Under the pieces are notes generated by a model, which worked only from the letters and a program-made list of their open reading frames with translations, made no database searches and had not been told where the DNA came from. A stretch of DNA of 28,993 nucleotides from Stentor coeruleus (Eukaryota > Ciliophora > Heterotrichea > Heterotrichida > Stentoridae): positions 1 through 28,993 of the forward strand of contig MPUH01000934.1 in assembly GCA_001970955.1 (NCBI GenBank). Direction: 5' to 3'. Shown here piece by piece: positions 1-9,700 of the stretch. The translations under genes and the position numbers were made by a program. Positions within the stretch are counted from its first letter, which is position 1, and each line of letters starts with the position of its first letter.

Positions 1-225
1 TAATGGTACACTATGGAACTCAAGTCCTTTGCTTAGAAGCCATCTACGAGCATATTCAACACATTGATACTTCACCCCAGTGTATACGTTGTTGACAAAG
101 TTCTGCTTACCTGAGTAAAATCTATCATTCCCATTTGATCTACCTTGAACACCTTGATAAGATCCTAAACTACGACCAAAAGGTGTGACAAAATCATCTC
201 TGTTAATTTCTTCATCTTCTTCCAT
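1..225 (-). CDS. Glutathionylspermidine amidase-like CHAP-domain protein, 5' part only
   Basis: This is the N-terminal 75 codons of a minus-strand gene that runs off the left edge. It starts with ATG at 225..223, followed by an acidic leader (MEEDEEINRDD). The translation then reads VTPFGRSLGSYQGV and later YQCVEYARRWLL. This matches the start of the CHAP-type amidase domain of bifunctional glutathionylspermidine synthetase/amidase and trypanothione synthetase, in which the Cys of the CVE-ARR motif (here about residue 55) is the catalytic nucleophile. Known family role: hydrolysis of the amide bond in glutathionylspermidine-type thiols. Whether the C-terminal ATP-grasp synthetase domain is present cannot be seen because the gene is truncated by the window. 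No intron is evident in the visible part. The gene is divergent from the RING/B-box gene at 715. The family call is fairly sure; bifunctionality is unknown. Confidence 0.75.
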   Translation of the reverse strand, partial: MEEDEEINRDDFVTPFGRSLGSYQGVQGRSNGNDRFYSGKQNFVNNVYTGVKYQCVEYARRWLLSKGLEFHSVPL

Positions 226-714
226 GATGATTATATAAATTACAGATAAACAATACATAAGGTTAGATACTTATATTAAACATAATCAATAATCTCTATA
301 AACTAATAACTTTTTCATTTTATATAAAATTACTCAGTGATTTAGGTAAATTTTAATCAAAGACTTATAACACTTTCTATAAGAGTTATTATTCATCTTA
401 ACACCAAATCTACTTCCAAATTAATATTTTCTCAAACCACAAGAATATCTCCTTCTTATAACTCCTCATATCTCGATTCTCAATAATCGCCTAAACTAAA
501 AAAAAATAATCCTCACAATCATCAAACCATTAAAAAATTATTTCTTACCAAATAAAAACCCGTGCTTTTCTATCATAAAACCCATCTTTTCTTCAAAAGC
601 ATAAATCCCTACTGTAATTATTAAAAATCATTTCAATAATACTTATAAACTCATTTAAAATCTANCATTTCAATAATACTTATAAACTCATTTAAAATCT
701 AATACAATATATAA
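226..714. other. Divergent intergenic region, 489 nt
   Basis: This lies between the divergent CHAP gene and the RING/B-box gene and must hold both promoters. It is very AT-rich; from about 380 to 600 it is A/C-rich and G-poor on the plus strand. It contains the assembly join at N665 with its flanking 36-bp duplication. No coding frame or RNA gene is seen. Confidence 0.6.
629..701. repeat. 36-bp exact duplication flanking N665 (assembly join)
   Basis: Positions 629-664 and 666-701 are identical, separated only by the single N at 665. This is the pattern of two contig ends that overlap by 36 bp but were joined by a placeholder N rather than merged. The duplication lies just upstream of the start codon at 715, so the true 5' flank is probably 37 nt shorter. 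Confidence 0.9.
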
Positions 715-2511
715 ATGGAAAGTGTTATTGAATGCATAGTCTGCTTAGAGCATTACAACTCATTTGAAAAACTACCTTTAATCTTAACTTGTGGACATAC
801 CTTATGCAAAGAATGTATTTTACGTATGAACTCAGGGTGTTTATCAATAAAATGTCCAATAGACAGAAAAATTGAAACAAAAAATTCTAAACAATTAACA
901 GTGAATTATGCGATTTTACAGATTCTAAATTTACATAGAAGTGGGATACCTTCAAGAGAAAATTGTATTATCCACTCACAACCTATAACTATGATTTGTA
1001 AAACTTGCTCAAGTAATTGTTGCTATAAATGCATAAGATCACATTCAGGACATGATGTTTATGATGCTGATCATCCTGTTATATTAAATGAGATTGAAAA
1101 TAATATTAAAAAAGTTGGCAATAAAATAGAAGATGGATTAGATACTGCTGTAAGATCATGTGAAAGGATTAAGAAGGAATTAAGAGAATTAAATTCATGC
1201 AGAAACAAGCTTAAAAGTGAAATAAATACGACTTATGATTATTTTATTAAACAAGTTGAAGCTAAGAGAAAAGAAAGCTTGGAAATGCTGGAAAACAAAT
1301 TTCGAGATAAGGAAGAATTCTTGAACTCTTGTTTTAGTGAAGCTGAAGTGCATGTAAAACATTATGAAAACTATGATAAAGATATGGATATAATAAGAAA
1401 ACAGTCTAAAGATAAAAAATTTGTTGATAGGGCTGTGACAAGTTCTAACATGCTAAAAAAAATGCTATTAATTCAATATCCTACTGTTAGAGACATAAAC
1501 AACTGTAATCTCAGACTTGGTTTAGACACTTTTTCAATATCAGCATTTCAGATTCCAACAATAAAAGTTGTTGATTTTTCTCCAGCTGAAGTACTAGAAA
1601 AAACTTACTTCCTCGAGCTAGAAGAGCTCCAAAACAACTACAGTATCTACCAAAAGCTTAGCCCCGAACAAAAGCTAAGCTTCGAAATTTCCTGCTCCAG
1701 TTTATTTATCATGACCCAATCCAATAGCCTCAACATAGCAAAACTGCACCTTCTCAATTACTGTTGCTGGGAAATCCTTCAACAAGACTACAACAACATA
1801 AACGAAAACCTTCGCAGAAACATTTTTGAAAAAGCAGGTCTTCCAAGATCATCTTTAAAACTAGACTACTCATCAAGTATTGAACTTTTAAGCAAAATCC
1901 GCACAGTAAAAGCAATAATTTACTCTTTACAAAAACTTAAAGAAAAACAATGGGAAGAAGCTTTATCAACTATTCACTGTGTAATAATGCGTGAAAACTC
2001 TTATGAATTAGCAGAAGAATATCTTCAAGTTATACTTTTACGTATCTGTTCTTATTCATTCACATTAATAAAATCATATCAAGTTATTGATTCATTAACT
2101 ATAGTCCAACTATTAAAAAATTATCTGAAATTTCATTTCCTTCCATCAAATATTATATACAAACAAATTGTCACAAGTTTAAAACACTCTTATAATTATG
2201 TTAAAAACTCACTTTCTGAATTCTTTTTCCCTTTTTTCCAACAAAGATATACTTCTTATATTAATGAACTTGAACAAGAATCTTCAGAAATGATAATTTA
2301 TGAATACCCTCCTGAATTACAATATATGTTTAGTTTATTAACTGAAGATTCGGTAAGATTTTGGAAAGATAAAGAATTAGCTCAGAACTTTGTAGAAAAG
2401 TTTCAAAATTTTAAAGAAGAGTGTTCTCAATGGTTTCAGGCTTTAGCTTTGATAAGAGATAGAGGAGATGTGTTAAGTGAAGAAGAAATAATTGTATTAG
2501 AAAGAAGCTAA
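715..2511 (+). CDS. RING/B-box/coiled-coil (TRIM-like) protein
   Basis: Single-exon gene of 598 aa. An N-terminal RING finger is visible: C7-x2-C10, then C26-G-H28-x2-C31-x2-C34, ending CPID at 47-50, so the last zinc ligand is Asp (a known variant) rather than Cys. A B-box-type zinc-binding segment follows at about residues 84-115 (CIIH, CKTC, CCYKC, HSGH). Residues about 125-240 are charged and helical, consistent with the coiled coil of the RBCC/TRIM arrangement. The remaining roughly 350 residues are helical and have no domain I can name; there is no B30.2/SPRY or NHL. Known family role: E3 ubiquitin ligases that oligomerise through the coiled coil. The substrate cannot be inferred. The start is the first ATG, and the RING begins six residues later. 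Confidence 0.8.
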   Translation: MESVIECIVCLEHYNSFEKLPLILTCGHTLCKECILRMNSGCLSIKCPIDRKIETKNSKQLTVNYAILQILNLHRSGIPSRENCIIHSQPITMICKTCSSNCCYKCIRSHSGHDVYDADHPVILNEIENNIKKVGNKIEDGLDTAVRSCERIKKELRELNSCRNKLKSEINTTYDYFIKQVEAKRKESLEMLENKFRDKEEFLNSCFSEAEVHVKHYENYDKDMDIIRKQSKDKKFVDRAVTSSNMLKKMLLIQYPTVRDINNCNLRLGLDTFSISAFQIPTIKVVDFSPAEVLEKTYFLELEELQNNYSIYQKLSPEQKLSFEISCSSLFIMTQSNSLNIAKLHLLNYCCWEILQQDYNNINENLRRNIFEKAGLPRSSLKLDYSSSIELLSKIRTVKAIIYSLQKLKEKQWEEALSTIHCVIMRENSYELAEEYLQVILLRICSYSFTLIKSYQVIDSLTIVQLLKNYLKFHFLPSNIIYKQIVTSLKHSYNYVKNSLSEFFFPFFQQRYTSYINELEQESSEMIIYEYPPELQYMFSLLTEDSVRFWKDKELAQNFVEKFQNFKEECSQWFQALALIRDRGDVLSEEEIIVLERS

Positions 2512-3020
2512 ATAAATATGTTGGATAATTTTAAGTGTATAAATTATTAGATTATAATTTGTGTGGAATTATTAGATAAATAGTCAAATATTAATTAATT
2601 TTTTTTTAGAGAGAAGTTGTTGAATAGGATAAGGCTGTTGGGATAGTGAAAGATTATATGATAAGGTTTGTCTTGGAATAAAAAATATATAAGTGTATTT
2701 CCTTCTTTTAGATTAAAACACTTGAAGGGAGACCTTTGGAAGTCGCTCTGAAATAATATAAAAAATTGTCTAGTAAAAAGATTAATTTCATAAAGTGTAA
2801 AATTTCAACTATCTCAATATCTGCAGACACATTTTATAATAATTATTATATTTTGCAAACTTGTTATAAAACTATTATTGTTCATGAGAAAATTTACTTA
2901 ATTTATTTAAAGTTTATTGAAAATAAAATTGATATTTAGATATCACTCTTTCAAGAAAAAATAATAAAAGTTGAGGTAAAATCAAATAAACTACTTTTAT
3001 TAAACCCTATTACTTTCCAA
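2512..3020. other. Convergent intergenic region, 509 nt
   Basis: This is the 3' flank of two converging genes. The first 200 nt are G/T-rich on the plus strand. One plus frame (about 2610-2939) has fewer stops than expected, with a 60-codon open stretch at its end, but no recognisable protein family. I do not call a gene here. Confidence 0.5.
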
Positions 3021-4688
3021 TCAATTGCCTGCAATCTGTGAGTTACTAAGAATTATTTCATTATCTTCATTATTCTCATTATTCTCATTATTCTTATTTT
3101 TTTCATTATTCTCATTTTTTTCATTATTCTCAGTTTTTTCAATTTTTTCAATTTTTTCATTTTTTTCAATTTTGCAATTTTGGCATTCCCTTCTAATTGG
3201 ATCTATTTTTTTTACGCAGCTCAAGTGAAAAACATGCTTGCATTCATTCAAATAAGCTAAACCTTCATCTTTATTCATTTGTTGATCACAACCTCTGCAA
3301 AGTTTTTCAACTAACACTCTTTCCTCTTTCTCTGTTTCTGAATCCAAAATGGTATACCATTCCTTATTTTCAATAATCAGAGCTTTTCTAATAAAAAATT
3401 TTTTTTTAAAAAGGACTATTAATAGAATTCTGCATATCACTTACATACAAATCAAAAAACAAAATATCGGTACAAGAATTTTTACCAAAAGCAAGTCATC
3501 TTCACTATCTTCTTTATCACAATCTGGATCATTTGGACAGTAACTTTCACATTGGTCGTTATTTAAAAGAAAATAATAGCATTCATTATCTTTTACACAA
3601 TCTAAATTATCATAATGTCCAACAGCATTATTGCATTCAGATGAGCAAGAGCCATCAACCAACATCAAATAAGTACAAGTTCCATAATAAAATTCACACA
3701 TAGTTCCTCTATTAAGCCTTGAAAAGCAATAAGCATCTTTAATATAATCACTCCAAAACACATCAATTTTTGCAATTTCATATCTTGCAATAATACTCGG
3801 ATATTTGAAATTATTTATAAGAAAATCAGGATCTTCTTTTGGTATTGCATAATTTTTTAAAACATTTTTATTACAATCAATTGTATAATTATTAAGACAT
3901 GCATTATACAATTCAATAAGATATTCAAAAAAAGTATCAATTTCAGAACTATTTTTCAGAGAATAAAAGTAGTTAAGGATCATAGCTGAGTTTTGAAGCT
4001 TTTCGCTTCCTGTTACTGATTCAGTTGATGGAAGACAAACAAAACTAGTATTTGTAAAATAAATGCAATCTGTAGGATTATAAGTATCATATTCAAGTGA
4101 AGAAATTGTTAAAGAAATATCACTTTGTCTTAAATATACATCTCGATTATTTACAAGATCTTTTAATGAACGGACAAAAGGAAGATCTAAAGTATAGTTT
4201 GATGTGAAGATTGCATTGATTAAAGGATTAGTACTTTGGGGAAATGTATTGTATCTGTATTTGATTATAATTTCTTTATTAGAATTTTCTTTTATGTACT
4301 CACCTGTAGATTTTGATACTAAAATAACAGGTATGCCGATAGATGCACTTTTTGTTAGTTTTGGAGCATAAATATTATTGTTACCTATTATTTCATTTCC
4401 TATAACGATGATAATTCCTGAAGCTCCTGAATCCTGTGCTGTTTCTGCCATGTACATAAGATCGCAAATATTTGAATAAGAGACTAAGGCAAATTCATCT
4501 GTATTAAATGACCCAATAACTTCACAGTTATTAAGTTTTGCATTGATAAGCTTTGCATATGTGTTTAGAAACGATGGATTTCCAAAATTTACGATGCCTA
4601 CAAAAGGTTTTTTATCTATAAGTTCTTGTGGGCTTAAAAATTCCAAATCACCTAAACATAGCTGAATCAGCAACAGAAGCCAAGACAT
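3021..4688 (-). CDS. PA-LNR-TM-RING membrane ubiquitin ligase with a 15-nt intron
   Basis: Two exons, 4688-3445 and 3429-3021, give about 550 aa once the 15-nt intron is removed. Order of parts: a signal peptide (MSWLLLLIQLCLG); a protease-associated (PA)-type luminal domain with the GASGIIIV segment; a cysteine-rich region with two LNR/Notch-like modules (CSSECNNAVGHYDNLDC and CESYCPNDPDC); a transmembrane helix created across the splice junction (ILVPIFCFLICI/ILLIVLF) and followed by KKK; a cytosolic RING-H2 (C459, C462, C478, H480, H483, C486, C497, C500); and an Asn/Glu/Lys-rich tail. PA-TM-RING proteins (Goliath, RNF13, RNF167) are endosomal/lysosomal E3 ligases. LNR modules between PA and TM are not part of the usual architecture. 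Without splicing, TAA stops translation inside the membrane segment, which would give a membrane protein lacking RING. The stop codon is TGA. Confidence 0.85.
3058..3172 (-). repeat. Low-complexity Asn/Glu/Lys coding repeat
   Basis: A tandem of degenerate 9-12 nt units (plus strand cattattct / catttttt) encodes the NNENNEKN and EKIEKIEK tail of the PA-TM-RING protein. This is an in-frame microsatellite-type expansion at the C-terminus, so its length may vary between strains. Confidence 0.8.
3430..3444 (-). other. 15-nt spliceosomal intron in the PA-TM-RING gene
   Basis: Sense sequence GTAAGTGATATGCAG. It splits an Ile codon, is a multiple of three and carries an in-frame TAA. Removal joins the two halves of one hydrophobic transmembrane helix and links the PA part to the RING part, which strongly supports real splicing. 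The A at intron position 10 is shared with the other three tiny introns in the window. Confidence 0.9.
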
Positions 4689-5063
4689 TTATATCCAATA
4701 CATTATAACTTAAACTTTTTAAAGTTTTTATATGTAAAAATCTAGTTATATAGTGATTTGAAAGCTTAGAAAAACATTTTATGAATATTTTAGTAATTAT
4801 AGAATAAATAGAAGCTGTGAATTTATAACTTTTAAGGGCTTTTACAGTTTGAAAATAATATCTTATTGTTACCAGGCATGTATTTTAGGCTTAAAATTTA
4901 AAGGTGTATGATTTATTATATGAATAGTTATAATGCATATGAGGAAGTTTGTTGGAATTTTAAATTTTTTGATGCTAATTTTAGACAAAGTAAGATTTTT
5001 ACAAAATACTAAATCTAAAGTAATTATTAGAAGCTTTTAAATCAAATTATTCTATTAAAAAAC
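4689..5063. other. Intergenic region, 375 nt
   Basis: AT-rich sequence between two minus-strand genes: upstream of the PA-TM-RING gene and downstream of the gene ending at 5064. No open frame, RNA gene or repeat was recognised. Confidence 0.5.
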
Positions 5064-6085
5064 CTAATTATTATAACCTTTATGCTTGCTAATAAGGCAT
5101 CCACTTAGTTTAACTACAATCTCTTTATTATCAATGCTAGTTCCTCTCATAAGTGGAACATAAATTTTCTCTCTTGTCTTATTGATGGATGCAAATCTTA
5201 CTGAATAGTCTTTTTGAGTTAATTTTTCAGCTGAGGTTAGTAAAAAAAGACAAGTCCTTTGATTAAGATATTTATGTCGCCGTTCAAAAAATTGTACTTC
5301 AAAAATATTCCCTGCTTCACTATTTGTATATCATTAATAGTTGTTTCAGGGGTTGAACAATTTCTTGAATCCTCCCAAGTTAGGCATGAAATTCTTCTAA
5401 AATAATGGGGAAATTCATCGAGTAAAATATAAAAAGTTGCTGCTTTATCCATTTCTGGATAGCCTGTATTGAAAAGTTTTATATATCTCTTCCTATTGTA
5501 AGAAGTAAAACCATCAACTTTATACCATTCAAAATGTTGTTTTTCTACTAAGATAACTCCTCTTAAATCAGTAACAAGTGTATGCTTGAAATCATCTTCA
5601 TTCAATTGGCATAAATCTTTCATATATTCTGTAAATCGGTACTTGAAGTCTGTAAATAATAAAAAGCCTGAAATATTAAATGATTTAAGCTCATTGGAAG
5701 CAATAATTCTCTTCAAAATATCAGTAAGACTTTTTAATCTTGATGACTTAAAATCTTTTAAAATCTCTCCTAATTTGACTGAACTTTCTAATCCTAATAA
5801 AAATTTTAAAATAAGTGTAGCTAGGACCTCTTCAGTTACAACAGAATCTTCTAAAGATCTACTCCAAAAACTTGAACTTAAAGGCTTCAAGTCTGGGTTC
5901 ACTATTTCTAAAATGTTTTGTATTTTATTGGTGTATATTTTTTCGATATCAGAAATAGAAATTGAACGATTTAAACTCATTAGAGGGATAAGGATTTCAT
6001 CATCAATCAACTTATCAGCCTTTAATGCTGGTGTATCCAAATTTTGAAGACTAGAGAGGCTTTGTATGTCATTATAGGCAAACAT
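5064..6085 (-). CDS. Unrecognised protein, probable frameshift near the 3' end
   Basis: The open frame from ATG at 6085 runs 282 codons and stops at 5237. Immediately beyond, in another frame, a coding-like tail continues to a TAG at 5064-5066 (reading SAEKLTQKDYSVRF ... KLSGCLISKHKGYNN). The two frames join smoothly if the run of seven T on the sense strand (5242-5248) had eight, giving KGLVFFLLTSAEKLTQ. No 15- or 16-nt GT-AG intron fits the junction. The result would be about 340 aa. The N-terminal half is helical; the second half has mixed strands, including FEWYKVDGFTSY and FNTGYPEMDKAATFYILLDEF. I recognise no domain, and no signal peptide or membrane segment is seen. Either the homopolymer was miscalled or the annotated gene is truly shortened. 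Confidence 0.6.
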
Positions 6086-6139
6086 TTTATTATAATGAGA
6101 TAATGGTGATTTTAATTTTATGGTTTTTTGGATACTTAG

Positions 6140-6573
6140 TTTTATAATAGCCCCCTCATCACTATATTTAACATAATATCTGATGATAGTTTTGAAGAGC
6201 CATCAAAATTTATAAAATTAAACTCAAGTGATGAAAGCAACTCAATCGCCAATTTAGATTCCTCTTCAGATGATGATCTTGGTCTTGATCTTAAAACCAC
6301 TAAAGGATACAAATGTTATAATTGTTCAGTCTTTTTCGAACAGTATAATAATTACAAAAGTCGCATTATCTTTAAAAATTCAATGTGGAAACAATACAAA
6401 CAAGTGTTTTTGTTGCAATATGGTTGCAGCCCATCTTAAGGTTTGTACAAAAGGGCAGAAAAAGGCCGAATCCGAGATATATAAAAGCAATTGAAAAACA
6501 TATTAAGAAAAGATATGCTATATATAAGAACTCAGTTAAAAAACAAGAGAATATCAAAGAAGAAGGTAAATAA
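6140..6573 (+). pseudogene. Possible decayed or mis-read small zinc-binding protein gene
   Basis: Coding-like sequence is spread over three forward frames. Frame one (about 6140-6340) reads an acidic Ser/Asp-rich stretch (LDSSSDDDLGLDL) into GYKCYNCSVFFEQYNN. Frame two (to 6494) contains CGNNTNKCFCCNMVAAHLKVC. Frame three (to 6573) is a Lys-rich helix ending NIKEEGK before TAA. The Cys/His spacing suggests one zinc-binding domain split by two +1 shifts, but no 15- or 16-nt GT-AG intron fits either shift. A start could be the ATG at 6120 only with an unusual 17-nt intron. It may be a pseudogene, a gene with sequencing errors, or chance; confidence is low. Confidence 0.3.
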
Positions 6574-7153
6574 AATTAATAGATTTTTATGAGTTTATAT
6601 ATGTGTATGTTAAATTATTACAATATTTTCTAAAGGTAATTGATATTATGTTTGATTTATAATATACTAATATACCTTAAGATTTGCTTATAAAATCTTA
6701 TATAAATATTTTAGCATCAGATATGCTAAAGTGATGGTTTTTGTATTTTTACTTATGATTATAATAAGATTTTGTTTTTATGACCTTAAATGAATCAATG
6801 CAAATATTTTTTCTTTAAGTCCCAAATACGAACTGTTTGATATCTTGATGTGAAGATAATAAAAGAGTTATCTTAAGCTAGAGATACTAAGATAAAAAAG
6901 TTAATATAATATTTGAAAAAGCTTTGAATTGACTTGGTGTTTAAATCTTAGACTTTAACACTTTTTTTACCAGATCTAGAAAGTAATATTTTACATCATT
7001 TTTTAATACTAACCTAAAAGTTTGTTTTTCAGTTTTGTTATTTGAGATAAAAAAATCCACATTGCAAGTCTAAGATTTATTTCCTATTTATAACACCCTA
7101 ACACCCAAAAAAAAACATTTTAACCGAAATATCCTAATTTATTTAACGATAAC
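6574..7153. other. Convergent intergenic region, 580 nt
   Basis: AT-rich. The last 130 nt (downstream of the minus-strand LNR gene) become A/C-rich on the plus strand and contain a two-unit telomere-type repeat at 7091-7106. No gene is seen. Confidence 0.5.
7091..7106 (-). repeat. Interstitial telomere-type repeat, two units
   Basis: The plus strand reads TAACACCCTAACACCC, two perfect units of CCCTAACA (TGTTAGGG on the minus strand). CCCTAACA is the telomere repeat known from the heterotrich Blepharisma. It sits about 48 nt beyond the stop codon of the LNR gene, G-rich strand in the sense direction. The same 16-mer recurs at 14649-14664. Confidence 0.75.
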
Positions 7154-9700
7154 TTAAGTAATTGTAGACTTTCTTCTAATTAATTCTCTGAATACAGGCT
7201 GCATATTATTTTGATAATCTTCATATTCAGTATGCACTATAGCCCTATACAATTTTTTCATACTCGCTGATTTACCAAGATAATTATCAACAGTTTCTTC
7301 ATCATCTTCAATCTGAGTATACAATTTCTGATGTTCTTTCATATAAACACATGAGAATTTTTCAACTTCTATAGTTATTATTTCATCAAGTCCATCCCCT
7401 TTCTGAAACCTATTCTTCAAAAACTCAAAAGAAGATATCATATAAGAAATAAATTCTTTAAGCATAAATTTTGACCAATAAAACAAAAATATCAAATTGA
7501 CTACAAGAATTCCTATTAAAAGTATACAGGAAATTACTTTACCAATATTAAGTTCAGTATAAGTTATGCCAATTAATACTGTAGCTAGAGCAGCAATAGA
7601 TGCAAATACTTCTAATTTATTGAGTTCTTCATTGATATATGGCTTGAAATATATTTGTAAAATAAAACTGATAATAAGAAATGTTATCAAAAGTACTGAT
7701 TGAAGATTGGTATTATATTTGCTTTCCATGAAAACTGTTAAGAAGACAATAAGGATTTTTTTGAAGAAAATTATAAATTCCCAATAGTATCGGTTATGTA
7801 AGTAGCCACTAAATAAAAATCCATATTTGTATTTAGCTTCTTCTTCAAAAAGGTTTTTGCGGTATTTGTATAATTGGAAAAAAATGAAGATTGGCATGCC
7901 AAAACCCCAAACAAAAATCCCAAAAAATGTGACCCAAATAATTTTTATATAGTGGCTGTCCCAATCACATTTTATACTCTGCATTTCTATTAAATATTTA
8001 TAATCATAGTAATCTGTAACGTTTTCATAATATTTAATAGGTATTCCTTCTTCAGGTGATGAACAAGCTAAAGGTGAAAGGGAATAAGTAATGATATAAG
8101 GATAAGCTAATAAAAATGGGACAATATAAGAAACAGTCACATAATGCTCGATATTATAAACCTTTTTAGTTTTCTTTAGTATTTGTAAACATATCCAAGA
8201 TAATGAAAATAATAATATCGGAACACCTACCATAAGTCCAACTTTACCATAATAAACTTCTTGATCACTCATATTCTCATCAAACAAACATTTAATTGAA
8301 ACATATAATGAAATATTCGAACTCCCAGGATCAGTGCCTTTCCCTGACTTATTATCATTAAAATAACTCAAACCTTCAGGCCATTTTAGTTTGTATTGAA
8401 AGCATAAGTATATGATTTGGAAATAGTTTACACCAATTTTTATGCATATAGAATACAATTCACTTGGCTCTAAAGCGGTACTAATTGTGGTTTTTATCAT
8501 TATTACAATCACAGTGCCAATGAATAAAATAATTATGATTATCATAAATGCATTGGATATTTTGTCTGGACATTTCTGACACATATGAACACCAAGACTA
8601 CCATAACCATTTTCACATTCATCACAATATTCACCTTTATAACCTTCTCCGCATAAGGTAAAACCATCTTCATTACTACCAATACATGAAATTTCTCCAC
8701 TAGGACATTTTCTGAAAACTTGAATTAATTCTTTATGTCTCCAATATCCTTTAGCTGGATATATTTTATTATTAGTACAATTCATACTTTCAATACAATC
8801 AAAACATAATTGTGGTGATGTGAAGTTAAAACTATAAGTATCGATTGGACATTCATGACATGTACCACCAATATACATTTTTCCATCATCGCAAAATTTA
8901 AATTCATCATCAGATCTTTGATAGACTTGATTAGCATGATTTTGGTTTTTTGATACCAAAACCCCACTCTCTATTGTAGTTGATAGATTATTTTGAAGAC
9001 AAAATGATGCTGGGATGCTTGTGTTTACTTGAGTTGCAGATAGTTTTATATATAAAAAATCATCTTCTTGTTGAATGTTAGTAAAATTTTGGTCGATTAA
9101 ATTTAGGTATATTTTATCGAAGCTAATGTTAGAAGATTTTTTTATTTTGATTGAAGAAAATGTTAGAGTTGATGAAGGTAATGATGATATGCAGAAGTTG
9201 TCAGGGTTGATTATTGTGTAGGAATTTATTGTAAAATCACCTTGGAATTGCACTGAAAGGGAAGATATCTGTTGTGAGATTTCGTTTATAGATACTTTTC
9301 CTTGTATTTGTGTACTTAATCCGAAATCGAAATTTTTAATATTTCCTTTATCAAAACTATCAATCTCTTTATCAACAAAACTATCCTGACAGTCTTTTAT
9401 ATCATAAGAACACAATAAATTATAGCATTGACTATCGCACTTTCCATCATCAAGCATACTTATAAAACATCCAGGTGAACAATACTCGCAATCCCCATAA
9501 TCCCAAGCACATTCTTCAGTATTCAGCTCCTCATCACAAAAACCATTTCCCAGATTTTCACATTGTTTTTTATTTTTTTCACAACAGGCATAAGGTTTTT
9601 GTCTTTCAAAGGGATTATTATGCACATCAGATAAGTCATATGAAGATGACATAAGGACATTCAGAAAAGATGCAGTAATGAAGAGAAAAGAATATACCAT
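7154..9700 (-). CDS. LNR and cysteine-rich multipass membrane protein
   Basis: Single exon, 848 aa. A signal peptide is followed by two LNR/Notch-like modules at about residues 39-104 (CENLGNGFCDEELNTEECAW, CSPGCFISMLDDGKCDSQC). Next come a strand-rich extracellular region with several N-glycosylation sequons and a cysteine-rich block resembling the ephrin-receptor-like GCC2/GCC3 repeat at about 270-380 (CHECPIDTYSF, CGEGYKGEYCDECENGYGSLG). Then follow about eight or nine hydrophobic segments between about 383 and 770, and a cytosolic tail of roughly 75 residues. The stretch around GFLFSGYLHNRYYWEFIIF with a later IYFKPYINEELNKLE is typical of a large family of ciliate surface proteins with ephrin-receptor-like repeats and a TRP-like multipass region. 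Function in that family is largely unknown; a surface receptor, channel or adhesion role is inference. The stop is TAA. Confidence 0.75.
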   Translation of the reverse strand: MVYSFLFITASFLNVLMSSSYDLSDVHNNPFERQKPYACCEKNKKQCENLGNGFCDEELNTEECAWDYGDCEYCSPGCFISMLDDGKCDSQCYNLLCSYDIKDCQDSFVDKEIDSFDKGNIKNFDFGLSTQIQGKVSINEISQQISSLSVQFQGDFTINSYTIINPDNFCISSLPSSTLTFSSIKIKKSSNISFDKIYLNLIDQNFTNIQQEDDFLYIKLSATQVNTSIPASFCLQNNLSTTIESGVLVSKNQNHANQVYQRSDDEFKFCDDGKMYIGGTCHECPIDTYSFNFTSPQLCFDCIESMNCTNNKIYPAKGYWRHKELIQVFRKCPSGEISCIGSNEDGFTLCGEGYKGEYCDECENGYGSLGVHMCQKCPDKISNAFMIIIIILFIGTVIVIMIKTTISTALEPSELYSICIKIGVNYFQIIYLCFQYKLKWPEGLSYFNDNKSGKGTDPGSSNISLYVSIKCLFDENMSDQEVYYGKVGLMVGVPILLFSLSWICLQILKKTKKVYNIEHYVTVSYIVPFLLAYPYIITYSLSPLACSSPEEGIPIKYYENVTDYYDYKYLIEMQSIKCDWDSHYIKIIWVTFFGIFVWGFGMPIFIFFQLYKYRKNLFEEEAKYKYGFLFSGYLHNRYYWEFIIFFKKILIVFLTVFMESKYNTNLQSVLLITFLIISFILQIYFKPYINEELNKLEVFASIAALATVLIGITYTELNIGKVISCILLIGILVVNLIFLFYWSKFMLKEFISYMISSFEFLKNRFQKGDGLDEIITIEVEKFSCVYMKEHQKLYTQIEDDEETVDNYLGKSASMKKLYRAIVHTEYEDYQNNMQPVFRELIRRKSTIT

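Noticed and set aside
2610..2939. Plus frame with only four internal stops and a 60-codon open end.
   Set aside because: No start codon, no homology, no tiny intron that fits. The low stop count could be chance, so no gene is called.
3025..3228. Forward frame rich in Ser/Leu/Phe.
   Set aside because: It is the antisense shadow of the Asn/Glu/Lys repeat coding for the tail of the PA-TM-RING protein.
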